Assembly (NCBI RefSeq): GCF_000189635.1
Contig: NW_002476387.1
Span: forward strand, 620,001 to 684,000
Direction of reading: 5' to 3'
DNA: 64,000 nt
Source of the DNA: Tetrahymena thermophila SB210
Lineage: Eukaryota; Ciliophora; Oligohymenophorea; Hymenostomatida; Tetrahymenidae
A program made the position numbers and the translations under genes. Shown piece by piece: positions 10,926 to 22,837 of this stretch (positions within the stretch are counted from its first letter, which is position 1; each line of letters opens with the position of its first letter). A model generated the notes under the pieces. It was not told the origin of the DNA and did not search any database. It saw only the letters and a list, made by a program, of their open reading frames with translations.

Positions 10926-13900
10926 TCAAATTATCAATGTTTTTGAAATTATTGGCTTTAGCTTATTGTATCTTTATAATGCAACCGAAACTCTCTATTA
11001 AAATTGTTGTTCAAGAGTTAAGATGTTAATTTGGTTATTTTAAAATTAGTTTGTTAGAATCCTCTTAATATTTTCTAAAATTTCCTTCATATTTTTCTTA
11101 AATGTGTAAATCAAATTTTATCTCTGAGCAATATCAAGCATATTTGAGTGATCAATTAATTGAGTAAAAGCATTCACAACTATATTTAGCTTTTAATTTA
11201 TTGGCTATAATAATTAATGTATCTATCCTTGAATTTATTCTATAAATTCTTATGCAGCTTGCTAGTCTGCGACTCGCATAGCTTACTAGTTTTTAAGATA
11301 CGCTATTTCAAAGTCTTTCAGTTTTATTACATTTTCTTTTATTTCAAAAATATTTTTAATTGAATCTAAAAGAGTCCCTATTTTTAAAATAATTTCAGAG
11401 CATGTTTTATAGTCTTTTACACTCGAAGCTGAACTTAGCTCATCAAAAAATATAGAGAGAATAGCCTTTTTTTCATTGAATTCAGTATGCAAATCCATTT
11501 TTTAATCATAATTAAACCATTCTATACCTGGGTTTTAAGACTGATTCTAATTAAGATCTAAGCTCATTTAACTATCGATCTATGTACTAAATTTTTTTTG
11601 TTCTTTTTCAGCCATAATAGCTACTCTTTGTTAAAAACTTCCTTGATCATTCGGTATCATAACACCTAAACATAACAAATCTTCACAACCTTTCCTCAAG
11701 TTTTAAACCAAATCACTCAATTCTTATGAATATTCTCCTCTTTTTTATTTTTCATATAATAAATTAAACATTTTAAACAATAAAAATTGATAAGTTTGTT
11801 TACCTTAACTAAAGCTAGGCCATATGTGATTAGATTTTATCTAGCAGCTATCCAAGAGAAGATTCTACCTTCATTATTCTATCAAAATTTAAAGAAATTG
11901 TTTTCTGATATCCTCTCGATTGTAAGAAATCAGAAAACAATTTTTGATTTTCAAGAAGTAAATTGGGAATAGAAATATCTCCAATCCCTCCTTATTCTCT
12001 AAAGCAAATAGGATTGTGTTTAAATAATTAATAAGTTTTAATTTTTTTAAAGGCTCTGTCTGTTTTTCTCAACAAACTCATAATTGTAACTAGCTTATTG
12101 TGAGTATTTTACTATTAAGTTGAGTCTAAATAATCAAACAAAGTATGTACAGGAAAGCAGCTGTGGAATTAGTCAAAAAATAAACGAATTGGATGATTAA
12201 ATTTAATTTCTGCTTATTGAGTGTGTTTATTTCTTTTTATTGAAAACAACTTTTTAAACTCTTCACTTTTATATTAGAATGACATCACTTTTGAAAATGC
12301 AGCATTAAAGTTATCCACAAATTTACGACGATCTTCTACTCCTATTAAGACGGAATACAGCTGCTTATGAGCTTGGTTTTAGCTTATTTAATTGAAAAAT
12401 ACTTGCATAGCCTCTTCAGTTTTAGGCAAATTGGGTTCGATTGCATCGCCTACATTTTAGGATCCTCTTTATGTTTAATTACCACTGTTAGGTTAATTTA
12501 TATTGTTAATATTTGTTCCATTACTTCCTATTGGCTGTCCTTAATTCATGAAATTTTGGCCTTATTATTTAGATTATGAATTATTTTATTTTTGAACTCC
12601 TTTTTAATAATATAATTAGTTTTGCATTGAACTTTTGTGTTAAGATTGGGAATTAAATTATACATTTTTTTCTGTAGTAATATTATCCAATAAAAAGTAA
12701 CAAACATCAAGAACTTCTTTAAAGCATTTTCTTGAAGAGTTAAGAACTAAATTTAACTACTTAATATGTCTTTGTTATTTATGAATTTAAGCTTTAAGAA
12801 GCATTATTCTTTTTTCATGATCAATACTAGAAATCAACTCATCTTCGTTTCTATTTTTTTTACTTTCAAACTTATCTAAGACAGCTTTAAATTCATCAAC
12901 TTCATTTATTTCGCTCTTTAACTCAGAAATAATATTTTCTAAATAGCTATTTTTCTATTTAAGTTAGTTGATTTGCTTAAATCTTGAATCACTATTTGTG
13001 AATAAGTTCTTTGATGTATATTGACTTTTATTTGTAAAATTTGTGTTTAAATAGTCTATTTTATAAGTATCTTCATCATTTACATTAAAATCTTTAAACT
13101 CCTCCTATTCCTCTTATAAATTTTAGCTCTCTCTAGATTCAACAAACCTTTAATTTAATTCTCTATTTCCTAGTGTTTCTTCAATTTATAGACCTTCATT
13201 CTTTTACTTTTCTGAAAGAGTTCTTCTAATTTATCCAATTTAAATATTTGCCTGATTTTAATTGTTTTTGGTCGGTTATACATTTATATATTCTTTAGCG
13301 TTCTAATTAGCTTAAGCAGATTATTGAAGATGAAGTTAAAGTTATTGAGCTATGGAAACATTTTATCTATCCTAAACTGAAAAGTTTACTTGTGAAGGCT
13401 AAAATTCTTCCATAGAAGCAAACCTTGTTTGTTATGAGTATTTTTAATTTTAAAAAACAGAATTATCCTGACCATCTTTTAAAATCCTACTTTTTTCAGT
13501 CTACTTTTACTTACCTCCTTTAAGGATGGATATAGAACCAATACTATTAGTATTTTAAACAGCTTGTTGCTTAGTAAACATAGATTTATCAAGTATTTTA
13601 GAGTCGTGCATGTAATTATTGTAGTTCGATAAATTATTTAATGTAGTTGTATTTAATCTTTAGTTAAGTTCTCCTCTTTATCTTTTAGCTAGTACATTAG
13701 ATGATGAAACTGAACTTTATGTTTTTATAGAAGATGCTTCATTTCCATTAATTTTTTTCAAGAGAAAAGCTACTTTTTCTAAATGATCGTTTATTTCTAG
13801 CTAATTTGCATTATTTTTTTGGTTAGATAATTTTTGAGCTTCATTTTTTAAAGTCAAATTTGACTACTAATTTTTAGTTTTAATATCCTTTGTATTATCA

Positions 13901-14075
13901 ATATATGGTGAATCTCTGTTCCGATTAGTCTCTAAATGAATAAATAAAAATAAATATGGGCTGCACTGATAATATTATATGCAAAGTATTTACATTTAAG
14001 CTACTGTGAAGTGCTGTTCCTTATACGATACTAAGGACGTTCTAGAGATTCTTCAGTCTTTTAGTTTGTTTACAT
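10926..14075 (-). CDS. Large coiled-coil protein, function unknown
   Basis: No family recognised. The N terminus (MQTNQKTEESLERPQYRIRN) is followed after one intron by a polar, Ser/Asn/Gln-rich stretch. The middle and C-terminal parts are rich in Leu, Glu and Lys with heptad-like spacing, for example DHLEKVAFLLKKI, LLLENQKLFSDFLQSRGYQ, SSLGQLLDKIQSHMAQLQ and ELSDLVQNLRKGCEDLL. The last coding exon includes EFNEKKAILSIFFDELSSAS and a final helix that stops at TGA 10926-10928. Several introns are implied, one near 11740-11800. The content is typical of cytoskeletal, basal-body or scaffold proteins, but that is a guess. It is divergently arranged with the plus-strand gene at 14636. Confidence 0.65.
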
Positions 14076-14635
14076 TGTAAGATTCGTAAAAATTAGCAAT
14101 CTTTTTTGTATGATCAATTATTAAATATTTAATTTTTTAGTATTTTACTTTATTTATATGTAAATATTATTTTTTATCAAAGAATTAAGCACCTATGCTT
14201 TATTTATTAACTCTGGTTTAATGAATGATAGATAGTATCAACAATTTAAAGCAAAATAAATAAAGTAAAGAGTAATTTATATTTTTATTAAATTAAATGT
14301 ATTAAATGCATGTTAATCAATAATTTTTACAGATACATATATATACCCATATATCTTTTATCTTAACTTAAATTAAATGATAAAAATTAAGTTAATATCC
14401 AGTGATTAATACCCTTTTATAATTATCAAAAATATTTATTAAATTAAAATATCTTCATAAACATCTTTTTATTTTTCAAACAAACCTCTAACAAAAATAT
14501 TTTACTTCACATTAGTTTGTTTATTATTTCTAGATAAAAGATAAAAAATCATAACCCTCCACAATAGAGAATATTTATAACAGATATTAATTTCATTTAT
14601 TTTGCAAAAACTGATATAAAGAATTTGAGTGATAA
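14076..14635. other. Divergent intergenic region
   Basis: Separates two divergently transcribed genes, so it should hold both promoters. It is AT-rich with TATA-like strings everywhere, which makes individual promoter calls unsafe. Confidence 0.5.
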
Positions 14636-17399
14636 ATGTCTGCATAATCCTATTTCCCACTTCTAGATATTAATACCTAGTAGTTAGAATCATTCTAAAA
14701 AGATATCTTAATTCCTTTGCCTCATGTATTGTAATAAGTTTAAAGCGATGCTAAATTTGATCAAATTTAACAAAGATCCTTTCAAAACGACAATCTCTTG
14801 AAAATTTTAGATCATAGTATGTATATTTTTAGATATAATTTAGACTCAAATTGATTTGCATCATTAATTCTCACATAAACAATGTTTGAATATTTTGTTT
14901 GATTAAAATATGAAAATGACAGTTGAAGTGAAAGTCATGATAAAAATAACTTTGTTTAATTAAAATTAAAATTTTTGTTTTATTCTATATGATCATATTT
15001 TATTAAAAAGACGATGAATGTTTCAGATCTTATATTTTGACAGGAGAGAATCTTCCTTTGATAGTTTTACTTAAGCCTAGGATTAATGACTCAGAAATGT
15101 CTTAGAAAAATTTAATTAGTCACTAATAAATGATACACTTTGCAGAGAACGCAAACATAGAAATATTTTTCAAGAAAAAGGATAAAGACAGCTTTTAAAC
15201 TCAGTTATTGCAAATTCAATCTCCTTATTTTAGTTCTAACAGTTATATTGAATCTCCGAGAGTATCATAAAGAGAAATCGAATCTTTATATATAATGAAT
15301 AAATCTTCTGTTGTACACTCTTATGCTTATGAAGAGGCAACTCAAACATTGCTATTATTAATATTTGTTCCAATACGTACTTTTATTAACTCGAGTAAAA
15401 ATAATAAAAAACATTTTTTAAAATAAAAAGATCTCCCAAGCGACTAACTTAATGAAAAATTATACATAGAATTAGAGTTTACTTGTGAATCACAAGTAGG
15501 TAAATCTAAGCTACTCTAAGATAGCTTCTCTAAGAGCGAAGAAAAATTTATAGATTTTCTTTCAAAGGAAAGAGACATTTTCTTCAAACCCCAAGTATTT
15601 GAAACAAAAATGCAAAAAAATATAATATTAGTGAATCCTTTTTTTATTTCTTAATATGATTATCAACTTGCAGAACTCAACTACATTTAAATTAGTGTAA
15701 TTTAAAAAAATATAAAAGCTAAAATAAATATATTTATTAATTTATAGATAAAATATAACAGTTTGATGGAAAACTATATTGATTTGTACCGTAAAAGTAA
15801 GATTTTTTTGCTTAAGAACTGCAAACTAACAGGTATGTTTTAATTAATAAATTTATTAAAAATAATATTTATTGTTTTTTAAAAATCAAATGTCAAAAAG
15901 AGTAAGAAAAAATTTAAGATCAAACTTTTTTGCTAGACTAGATTGACTTTGCATTGAATAAAAGCTAATCACTATTTATATAAGGTTATTTTTTCTTTTT
16001 AAGATGTATTTAAGTATAAAAATATTATTTTTAAACAGATATGTAATCTGACTCTGACAATATGATTGCAATCAGAACTCTTGACAATTATTTTACTTAC
16101 AAGATTCTTTAAAATAAAGTAAGTATTAATGTACTTTTTATCTATTGTATCAATTAACTTTAATATATAAATTTAGGCTACTGATGAGAAGATAAAGATA
16201 TTTCCTTTCTGTGAATATACATTTGTCTTATTAATAGAAAAATAATAAAATGCTTATACACAAGAGCTGTAAAATTTTAAGTTTTTAGTAAAATGTGATT
16301 AATGCAAATAGAATCAAATAAATTAAAACTCTTAATACCCAATTTCATCTTCAAAAAAAAATAGCTTGATTTCCCTATAACCAGTAGTTAAAAATAGTAA
16401 AAATAATTTGTAAATAAGAAAAGCATCTAACCACTCAATAGATGAAGTTTCTTAATTGAGTGGAAACAGTTTAAAGTCAGGAGGGTCAACATCTTACTAT
16501 AAATCTCAACAAAATAGTGATCAAATAAGATCTTTATCTAAATCATAATCAGCTATTTATATTAATACCTCAGCAATGAAGCGTCCCTCACAATTACAAT
16601 CCCCTAAAAGCAGTGAAAGATAAATGAACTCAAACAGTAAATTGGTAAAATAGAGATGAAAGTTTAATAGTAATTATTAATAATATCTTTTTATAGAAAA
16701 AGCAATTCTATAGTTCTATTAATGACTCAAATACTATTTATGAGTATGATGAGAAACAAGAAAATGGTGTAATATAAAACGATTGTTAATGCTAATACTT
16801 GATGAACTTGGGTCTCAACCTTAATAATAGCTCTCATCTTATTATCAGATGGGCACATTAGAATTCATATTAAAAGCTTTACACGATAACATAATATAAA
16901 ATTATTTGGTCTCATAAAGGAAGTGATATTTTGTAAGTTAAGTTACAAAGAAGTAAATAAAATATTTCTATCTATCAGTTTCAAATCTAACAATTTATAT
17001 TAAATATTAGGGAAGGATTATCAACTTCAAGTTAATCAATTTTATCATCTAAAAATGACAGTAAAAAACCTTACAAGCAGACCTTTAGATTTAAAGTGTA
17101 AACTCCCTGTGAAAATTTCTTCTAAATTAAATAGCGAAGATTCTGATTCAAAAGTAGTTGCTATTTGTAAAGAGAGTGTTCTAGAGCTTGGGTATGATTT
17201 TTGTAGAAGTTATATCATTTAATTATTTTACACATATTTTAATAAAAGGTTAATAAATCCTGATTAAGAAATCTAAACTAGTTTTGAGTATTATTTGTTG
17301 AGTGAAGGTAGTTTCAGGTTAAACCACTTTGTTTTCTTTGATAAAATAACTTAGAAAGATATCAAAGTGGAAATAAATATTTTCGAGCTGATTAAATGA
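14636..17399 (+). CDS. Beta-sandwich protein, tentatively TRAPPC14 (MAP11)-like trafficking subunit
   Basis: Starts MSAQSYFPLLDINTQQ at 14636 and ends ...FELIK at TGA 17397-17399. Several introns are needed (for example near 14820-15000, 15830-16040, 16120-16180, 17190-17250). The body alternates predicted beta strands, for example YILTGENLPLIVLLKP, YEEATQTLLLLIFVP, QLAELNYIQISVIQ, FCEYTFVLLIE and ITQYKIIWSHKG. The C-terminal part reads VKNLTSRPLDLKCKLP and then EYYLLSEGSFRLNHFVFF, an immunoglobulin-like arrangement common in TRAPP accessory subunits. An N-terminal YFP, the GE-hydrophobic strand and the order of blocks resemble, from memory, TRAPPC14, a TRAPPII subunit tied to ciliogenesis. 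Similarity is weak, so the family call is a hypothesis. A Ser-rich insert lies near 16400-16650. Confidence 0.5.
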
Positions 17400-17862
17400 A
17401 TAATTAATTACATATATTATATATGTATAAATAAATAAATGACTAACTTTTATTTGAAATATTTATTTTATTTTATTTCTCAAAATGAAGTAATAATTTA
17501 TGTTATTATTATATTTCAGATTTATTATTAATTAAATGCCTTTTGCTGTTTTTTTGAGTAAGCAAATAAATGCGATGGCTGCAATATATTTTACAATTAA
17601 AACTATCAAAATAAGTATTAAATACTATGATTAATTGATAATATACACACTAAAAATAAGGAATAAGTTTATAAAATTGATAAAAAAAGTAATTAATAAT
17701 AAAATTAAAAATTATATAAAATTAGTATTCTTTTTATATTTTAAGGCTAAATAATTTAATTATTAAATACTAGCTGTTTATCTTTTGTTAATGATATCTG
17801 ACGTCTATAAATAGATTTACAGCGGTGCCGCTACCAGCAGTAAATAGAAAGAATCAGCAATA
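17400..17862. promoter_or_regulatory. Intergenic with candidate core promoter for the next gene
   Basis: TGACGTC at 17799-17805 is followed directly by TATAAATA at 17806-17813, about 50 bp before the ATG at 17863. A GC-rich patch at 17821-17840 is conspicuous in this AT-rich setting. The TATA-like string alone would be expected by chance here. The adjacent CRE-like heptamer makes it worth noting. Confidence 0.3.
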
Positions 17863-19679
17863 ATGTCAAATCTCAAAAAAGTACAAAATGAAATATGTGC
17901 TGAAATATTACAAAAACTTCATGAGCCAACAAGAAAGCGCACTTTATCAAAAACCCCTGAAAAAAAAACAATTGAAGCTATCAGAAAATCTCTAAATGTG
18001 GACTCTTAAAATCATAAAATAAATTCATAAAATTAAATAGATTCTTCTCCTAAAGATATTAATAATTTAAAACCTTGTGCTATTTCTTCAGCATCTTATG
18101 CTACTAATTTTTCTAAAACTCCTTAGGCCTAAAAACTGTAAAAGATAAGCTTTAGTCTTTCTAATCGCTCTTAATCTCCTCAGTATTTATCTCTTGATAA
18201 AACTAGAGCAAAGGCTGTTAGTAATGCATTTTTAAGTGAAATAAAAAATAATTTTAGTAAGGAGGGCAATTATAAGTAAGGCTATTATGGTAATATTCCA
18301 TAATCTCCTTTGTCTCCAATAAAAGTATAGGAAGAAGAACACAATAATCATACTGATTTAACTAAAGAATAAATGAAATTATTTTACGAGTAAGAAAAGA
18401 AAAAAAATTAATAATAATTAGATAATATGGTGCAATCAAATTAATAAATTTTATAGTCTCATTTAGATGAAATAAATAAATTCTTTGTTTAAGATTCAGA
18501 TGATTTTTTAAGTTTATCTATTCTTCCTGCTAATGAAAATTCTAAAAGCAACTAATAATTTGATTCACGTTTAACAACTAGTGAATCTTAAGGTGAATAT
18601 TAAAAAACTCTAAATAATGGTTAAAATTTATCATAGTAATTGCATAAACTCATTTAATAAACTGAAAGTCCTTAATATAATTCCCCTTTAAAACTTAAAT
18701 AAGAATTAAATACAGATAAAAAATATGATTTAAGTAAAGAAAAGAGCAGTAAAACTTAATAAAATTTTGTGTCCTTTCGTAGAAACTCTAAAAGCCCTAT
18801 CTCAAGAAATTCTTAGTAAAGAAATTCCAAATCACCTGTTTATAGTAGCAATAATAAAAATATTTAACAATAAATAAGTTAATAGAAGCTAATTTAGCCA
18901 GGCTAATAGAATATAAGAAGTAAGTAGGTTAGTTTCTCTTAAGATATTTTTGTTGTAGAAAAGCAGAGTATACCTAAAACATAAGATGATGATTCTATCA
19001 GTCTTAACTAAAATGTTTTTGAAAAGAGTTCATTAGAATTAAAAAAGCAGTATGAGCAACATCTAAAAACTAATCCTGCTGATTAACAGCAAAAGTAAGC
19101 ATGCTATTTATTTTTTTCAATTGCTATTTAGTATGGAAAATTCAACTAAAAGCATAATAAAATATTACTGATGTCTAGATAAAAGTATTTTTATTTTCTT
19201 AAATAATTAGGGCTGAATTTGAAGAGCTACTTTCGTTGATTAAGAAAGAAAAATCAATTATTTTGAATGAAATTAAATATTTAATAGAATAAAAAAATAA
19301 ATATAAGTATTTATACAATGAGTAATTGCAAGTAAGTTTAAAATCTAAAATTTAATGCAGTGATTAACATAAATTTTAAGAAAAATAGTTAAGAAGAGTA
19401 ATAGACAAAGTAAAACTAAGATATGACAAAGACTCAAGCATTTAAAAAGATAATGAATTACTTGGATAATACCAGTTATAATACAGGTAACTTTGTTAAA
19501 GTACAGCAAAGTAAAGGTAAATCCCATTTAAAAATAATAGTAACTTTTCTCATAAATTATTTAATTTATCAGTAGATCAACTCGATTAAATTATATCAAC
19601 TATAAAAAATAAAGATGAAGTTATTCATGTGTAAAAACTAGTTATAAACAAACTCCTAAATTAATTAAGCCAAAAATGA
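17863..19679 (+). CDS. Low-complexity protein with C-terminal coiled coil, function unknown
   Basis: Two exons, 17863-19094 and 19211-19679, join in phase through a 116-nt GT...AG intron and end at TGA 19677-19679. The product has about 565 residues. The N terminus MSNLKKVQNEICAEILQKLH may form a helix. The central 350 residues are Ser/Asn/Gln/Lys-rich with possible SP phosphorylation sites (RNSKSPISRNS, SPLSPIK). The second exon reads AEFEELLSLIKKEKSIILNE, YLIEQKNKYKYLYNEQLQ and finally DEVIHVQKLVINKLLNQL, a likely coiled coil. No catalytic motif was found. It is clearly coding because more than 50 TAA/TAG codons are bridged without a TGA. Confidence 0.7.
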
Positions 19680-20457
19680 CAAATTTTAATGTTTTTGTAA
19701 AGTAAATTTTAATAATTTTATATTAATTCCTAATTAATTAATAGTTTATTTATTCAGTATTATATCTTTTATTCATTCACCTATTATTTTAAAATTTAAT
19801 TAAAATGATATTTTACATTAAGTAACTTACTCAAGTTGTTTAAACTTTACCATATAATTAACTTTTTTTCTGAAAATCAAATTATATTAGAAATACTGTG
19901 TAACGTAATAGTTTATTTATACCATTTTAAAAAGATAGAATTTATAATTTATTCTCTTTATTAAATTAAGCAAAAATAAATCAATTGTTTTAACTTAAAA
20001 AATTTACAAAAAATTATGAAATTAAATTATTTGAAATATCTTTGTATTTCTTTATTATCCTTATTAATTTTGATAATATTTTTAATTAATTTATTTCAAA
20101 TAGCTTTATTTAATATTTTTTAAAGCAGAAAAAAATTATTTTTTTATAAACTCTCTATCAAAGTAAAAAATTAATTAATAAAATTTATGTTATTTTAAGA
20201 AAAAATATACTGACTTCTAATTAAAAATTGAATAATAAATAAAAAATTTGAAGATAAATTTAAATATCTCCTCACTAACTTTTTGAATTCCTATATAAAG
20301 CAAAGTAATTATTATAATATAATATTAGTATTTATTAAATTTGTGCTAGCTTATTTATGTGATTTACAGCTATTATTGTAAAAATATGAAGATATAAAAT
20401 CTTTTAATAAAACATATTAAATTCTTAATGTCAAATTTCATATTTTTAATAAAATCT
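19680..20457. other. Intergenic, AT-rich
   Basis: Converging 3' ends. Only A/T-rich sequence with TGA in every frame. No feature identified. Confidence 0.6.
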
Positions 20458-21976
20458 TCAAAGTCTGGGTTTTTATTGAGAAGCTTTTTCAAAAGATTCA
20501 AGAACATCAGGATCAGAGGTTTAATCAGGACGAGTATATCCCTTGTTTTAGTTGTATTTTTTATAAAGTGCAACATAGCATGCTCCTCCAAGACCTAAGT
20601 TATGTTGGAGAGCATATTAAAGATTGTGGACTTGTCTCTTATCAGCCATACCTCTAAGTTACCAGCATAATTCAGTCAATTAAGCTAAACCAGTAGCTCC
20701 TAAGGGATGTCCCTTGGAGATTAAACCACCTGAAGGATTAACAACAACTCTTCCTCCATAAGTGTTATCACCCTTATCAATGAATTCGCCTGCCTTACCT
20801 TCATCGCAGAGACCAAGAGCTTCATAGGTAACAAGCTCGTTAGCACTAAAGCAATCATGCAACTCAACTACACCAATACTTCTAGGGCATACTTTAGCCT
20901 CAGTGTAAACCTTTTCAGCAGCTCTCTTAGACATGTCATCTATTTATAAAATAATATTTATGAGCTTTAATTATGAAAAAAATAAAAATATTACATCCAG
21001 CAAGCTTTCTGAATGACTTATCATCAAAAGTGTTGTTTTTATCAGTAGTTAGAGCGCTAGCAAGAATTTCAACAGCTTAATCTTGTAAATTATTTTCAAT
21101 AACGAATTTTTCAGAGCAAATAATTGCAGCAGCTGAACCATCAGAAGTAGGACAACATTAAAGCTTGGTTAAAGGTTCATGAATCTTAGGAGACTTCATA
21201 ATTTATTCCAATGTGTATCTGTCTCTAAATTGACTGTATGGATTGTTGACACTGTGTAAGTGGTTTTTATAGGCAATTTTACCGAAATGTTCAGGCTTAG
21301 ATCCAAATCTTATATTTAGAAAAATTAATTAAAAAATTTAAAACTCAGTATTTTATGTTTATATAATAAAATTAAAGTGAAAGATTGAATAATAAAGGAA
21401 GGAGAAGTTTTTTAAAAGTTTACAAAAAAAATTTATTAAAAATATTATTAAAGGTATTAATTAATTAATCAATTACAATTTCATGTGTTCTCTTCCTGCA
21501 TTTCCAAAAATTTAAGCAGCAAAAGGAGCTTCAGTGAAATCAGTCCATTCAGAAGTCTTTCCTAAGAAATCGGCAAGAGGATTAGCTCTGTCATTATACT
21601 TCATGGCAAGAGATCCTTTTTCCATCTTTTCAAAACCTAAAGCTAAGATGCAATCTTAATTACCTCCTTAAATGAATTAGATAGCCATATAAATAGCGGT
21701 AGATCCTGTAGCACAATTATTATTTACATTGTAAATGGGAATACCACTCATGCCAGCTTCGTAAACAGCCTTTTGTCCACAGCAAGAATCTCCGTAAACA
21801 AATCCTACGCATGCAGATTATATTTTATTATAAGGAACATTAGCATCTCTCAAAGCTCTTTAGATAGCTTATTTTGCTAAAATGTGGTAGTCAGGATTTG
21901 ATGGATTTCCAGGCTTGATAAATTTGGTCATGCCAACACCAACTACGAATACTCTGTTCTTGTTTTATGAGCTCAT
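20458..21976 (-). CDS. SCP-x type 3-ketoacyl-CoA thiolase, probably peroxisomal
   Basis: Thiolytic cleavage of 3-ketoacyl-CoA in peroxisomal beta-oxidation, as in the thiolase part of sterol carrier protein x. Three exons (21976-21477, 21308-20995, 20939-20458) join in phase and give 431 residues. The N terminus is [19 protein letters not shown]. The nucleophilic Cys lies in [57 protein letters not shown] and [12 protein letters not shown] supply the conserved catalytic His and glycine loops and match SCP-x closely. There is no C-terminal SCP2 lipid-transfer domain. The chain ends QQKPRL, where PRL resembles a type 1 peroxisomal targeting signal. In-frame TAA/TAG read as Gln at conserved positions. 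The start is the only Met before the first strand. Confidence 0.95.
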
Positions 21977-22837
21977 ATTTATATTTGAAAAGGGTTTTTT
22001 TACAAGATATGTTTGTTTATTGTTTCTATTACTTTTTTACTTATTATTAAAAATAAATTATTTAATTGAAATTGTTTTTGATATAAAGTCAGCTAATTTA
22101 ATAAAAAAAATCCAAACAGTGCTAAATCAGGAACTTGTAAATTAATACGTGCTGTTTACGTTTGTAATGACATCATAATTATTCAAAAGATTATAATTAA
22201 AATAAATTCATAAAATCAAAATCAATTTTACAATTAAGCGACCCGAATTAATTCACCTTGGTTGATTTACTTTACTTGTTTACTTAAGTTAAAATATAAT
22301 TAAATCCTACTTATAAAATATAAATTAGGAAGTGAAGTTAGTGCTCTTTTTGCCTTACTTTTAGAATAATTAACTATATTTAAATGTTAAAACGGAGGTT
22401 AATAATGATCAATTAGAAATTGAGTTGCAATTATTAATCGTAATTTGTGATAAAAATTAGGGAATTGTGACGTAAAATAAAAAATACACACTAAAAACAC
22501 TTATGACAAAAATTCACAAAATAATTAATTAAATAAGTAAATTAGAAATTTATTTAATTTTAAAACATACTTTCTTTTTAGAAAACACCTTATAAAAATA
22601 TATTTTTTATTTCTTTTTATATATATAAATTGATTATTAATATAGATGTTACTTTTAGATGTAACTTACTCTCTCCTATAAATAAATTCATCAAAGAAAA
22701 TTTATATTTACTTTATTTGCTAAAAAATATTATTAATCTTTTAACTATTATTAGGAAAAATTTTTGGTTTGTTAGAGATATTAAATTATAGATTTATTTT
22801 ATTTAGTTGCTGCTTTTAAGGATTCTACAATTAATTC
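21977..22837. other. Intergenic, AT-rich
   Basis: Lies upstream of the thiolase and downstream of the coiled-coil gene, both on the minus strand, so the thiolase promoter should be here. No individual element can be supported. Confidence 0.5.

Noticed and set aside
21915..22145. Plus-strand ORF at the 5' end of the thiolase gene
   Set aside because: Overlaps the well-supported first thiolase exon on the opposite strand and shows no family features.
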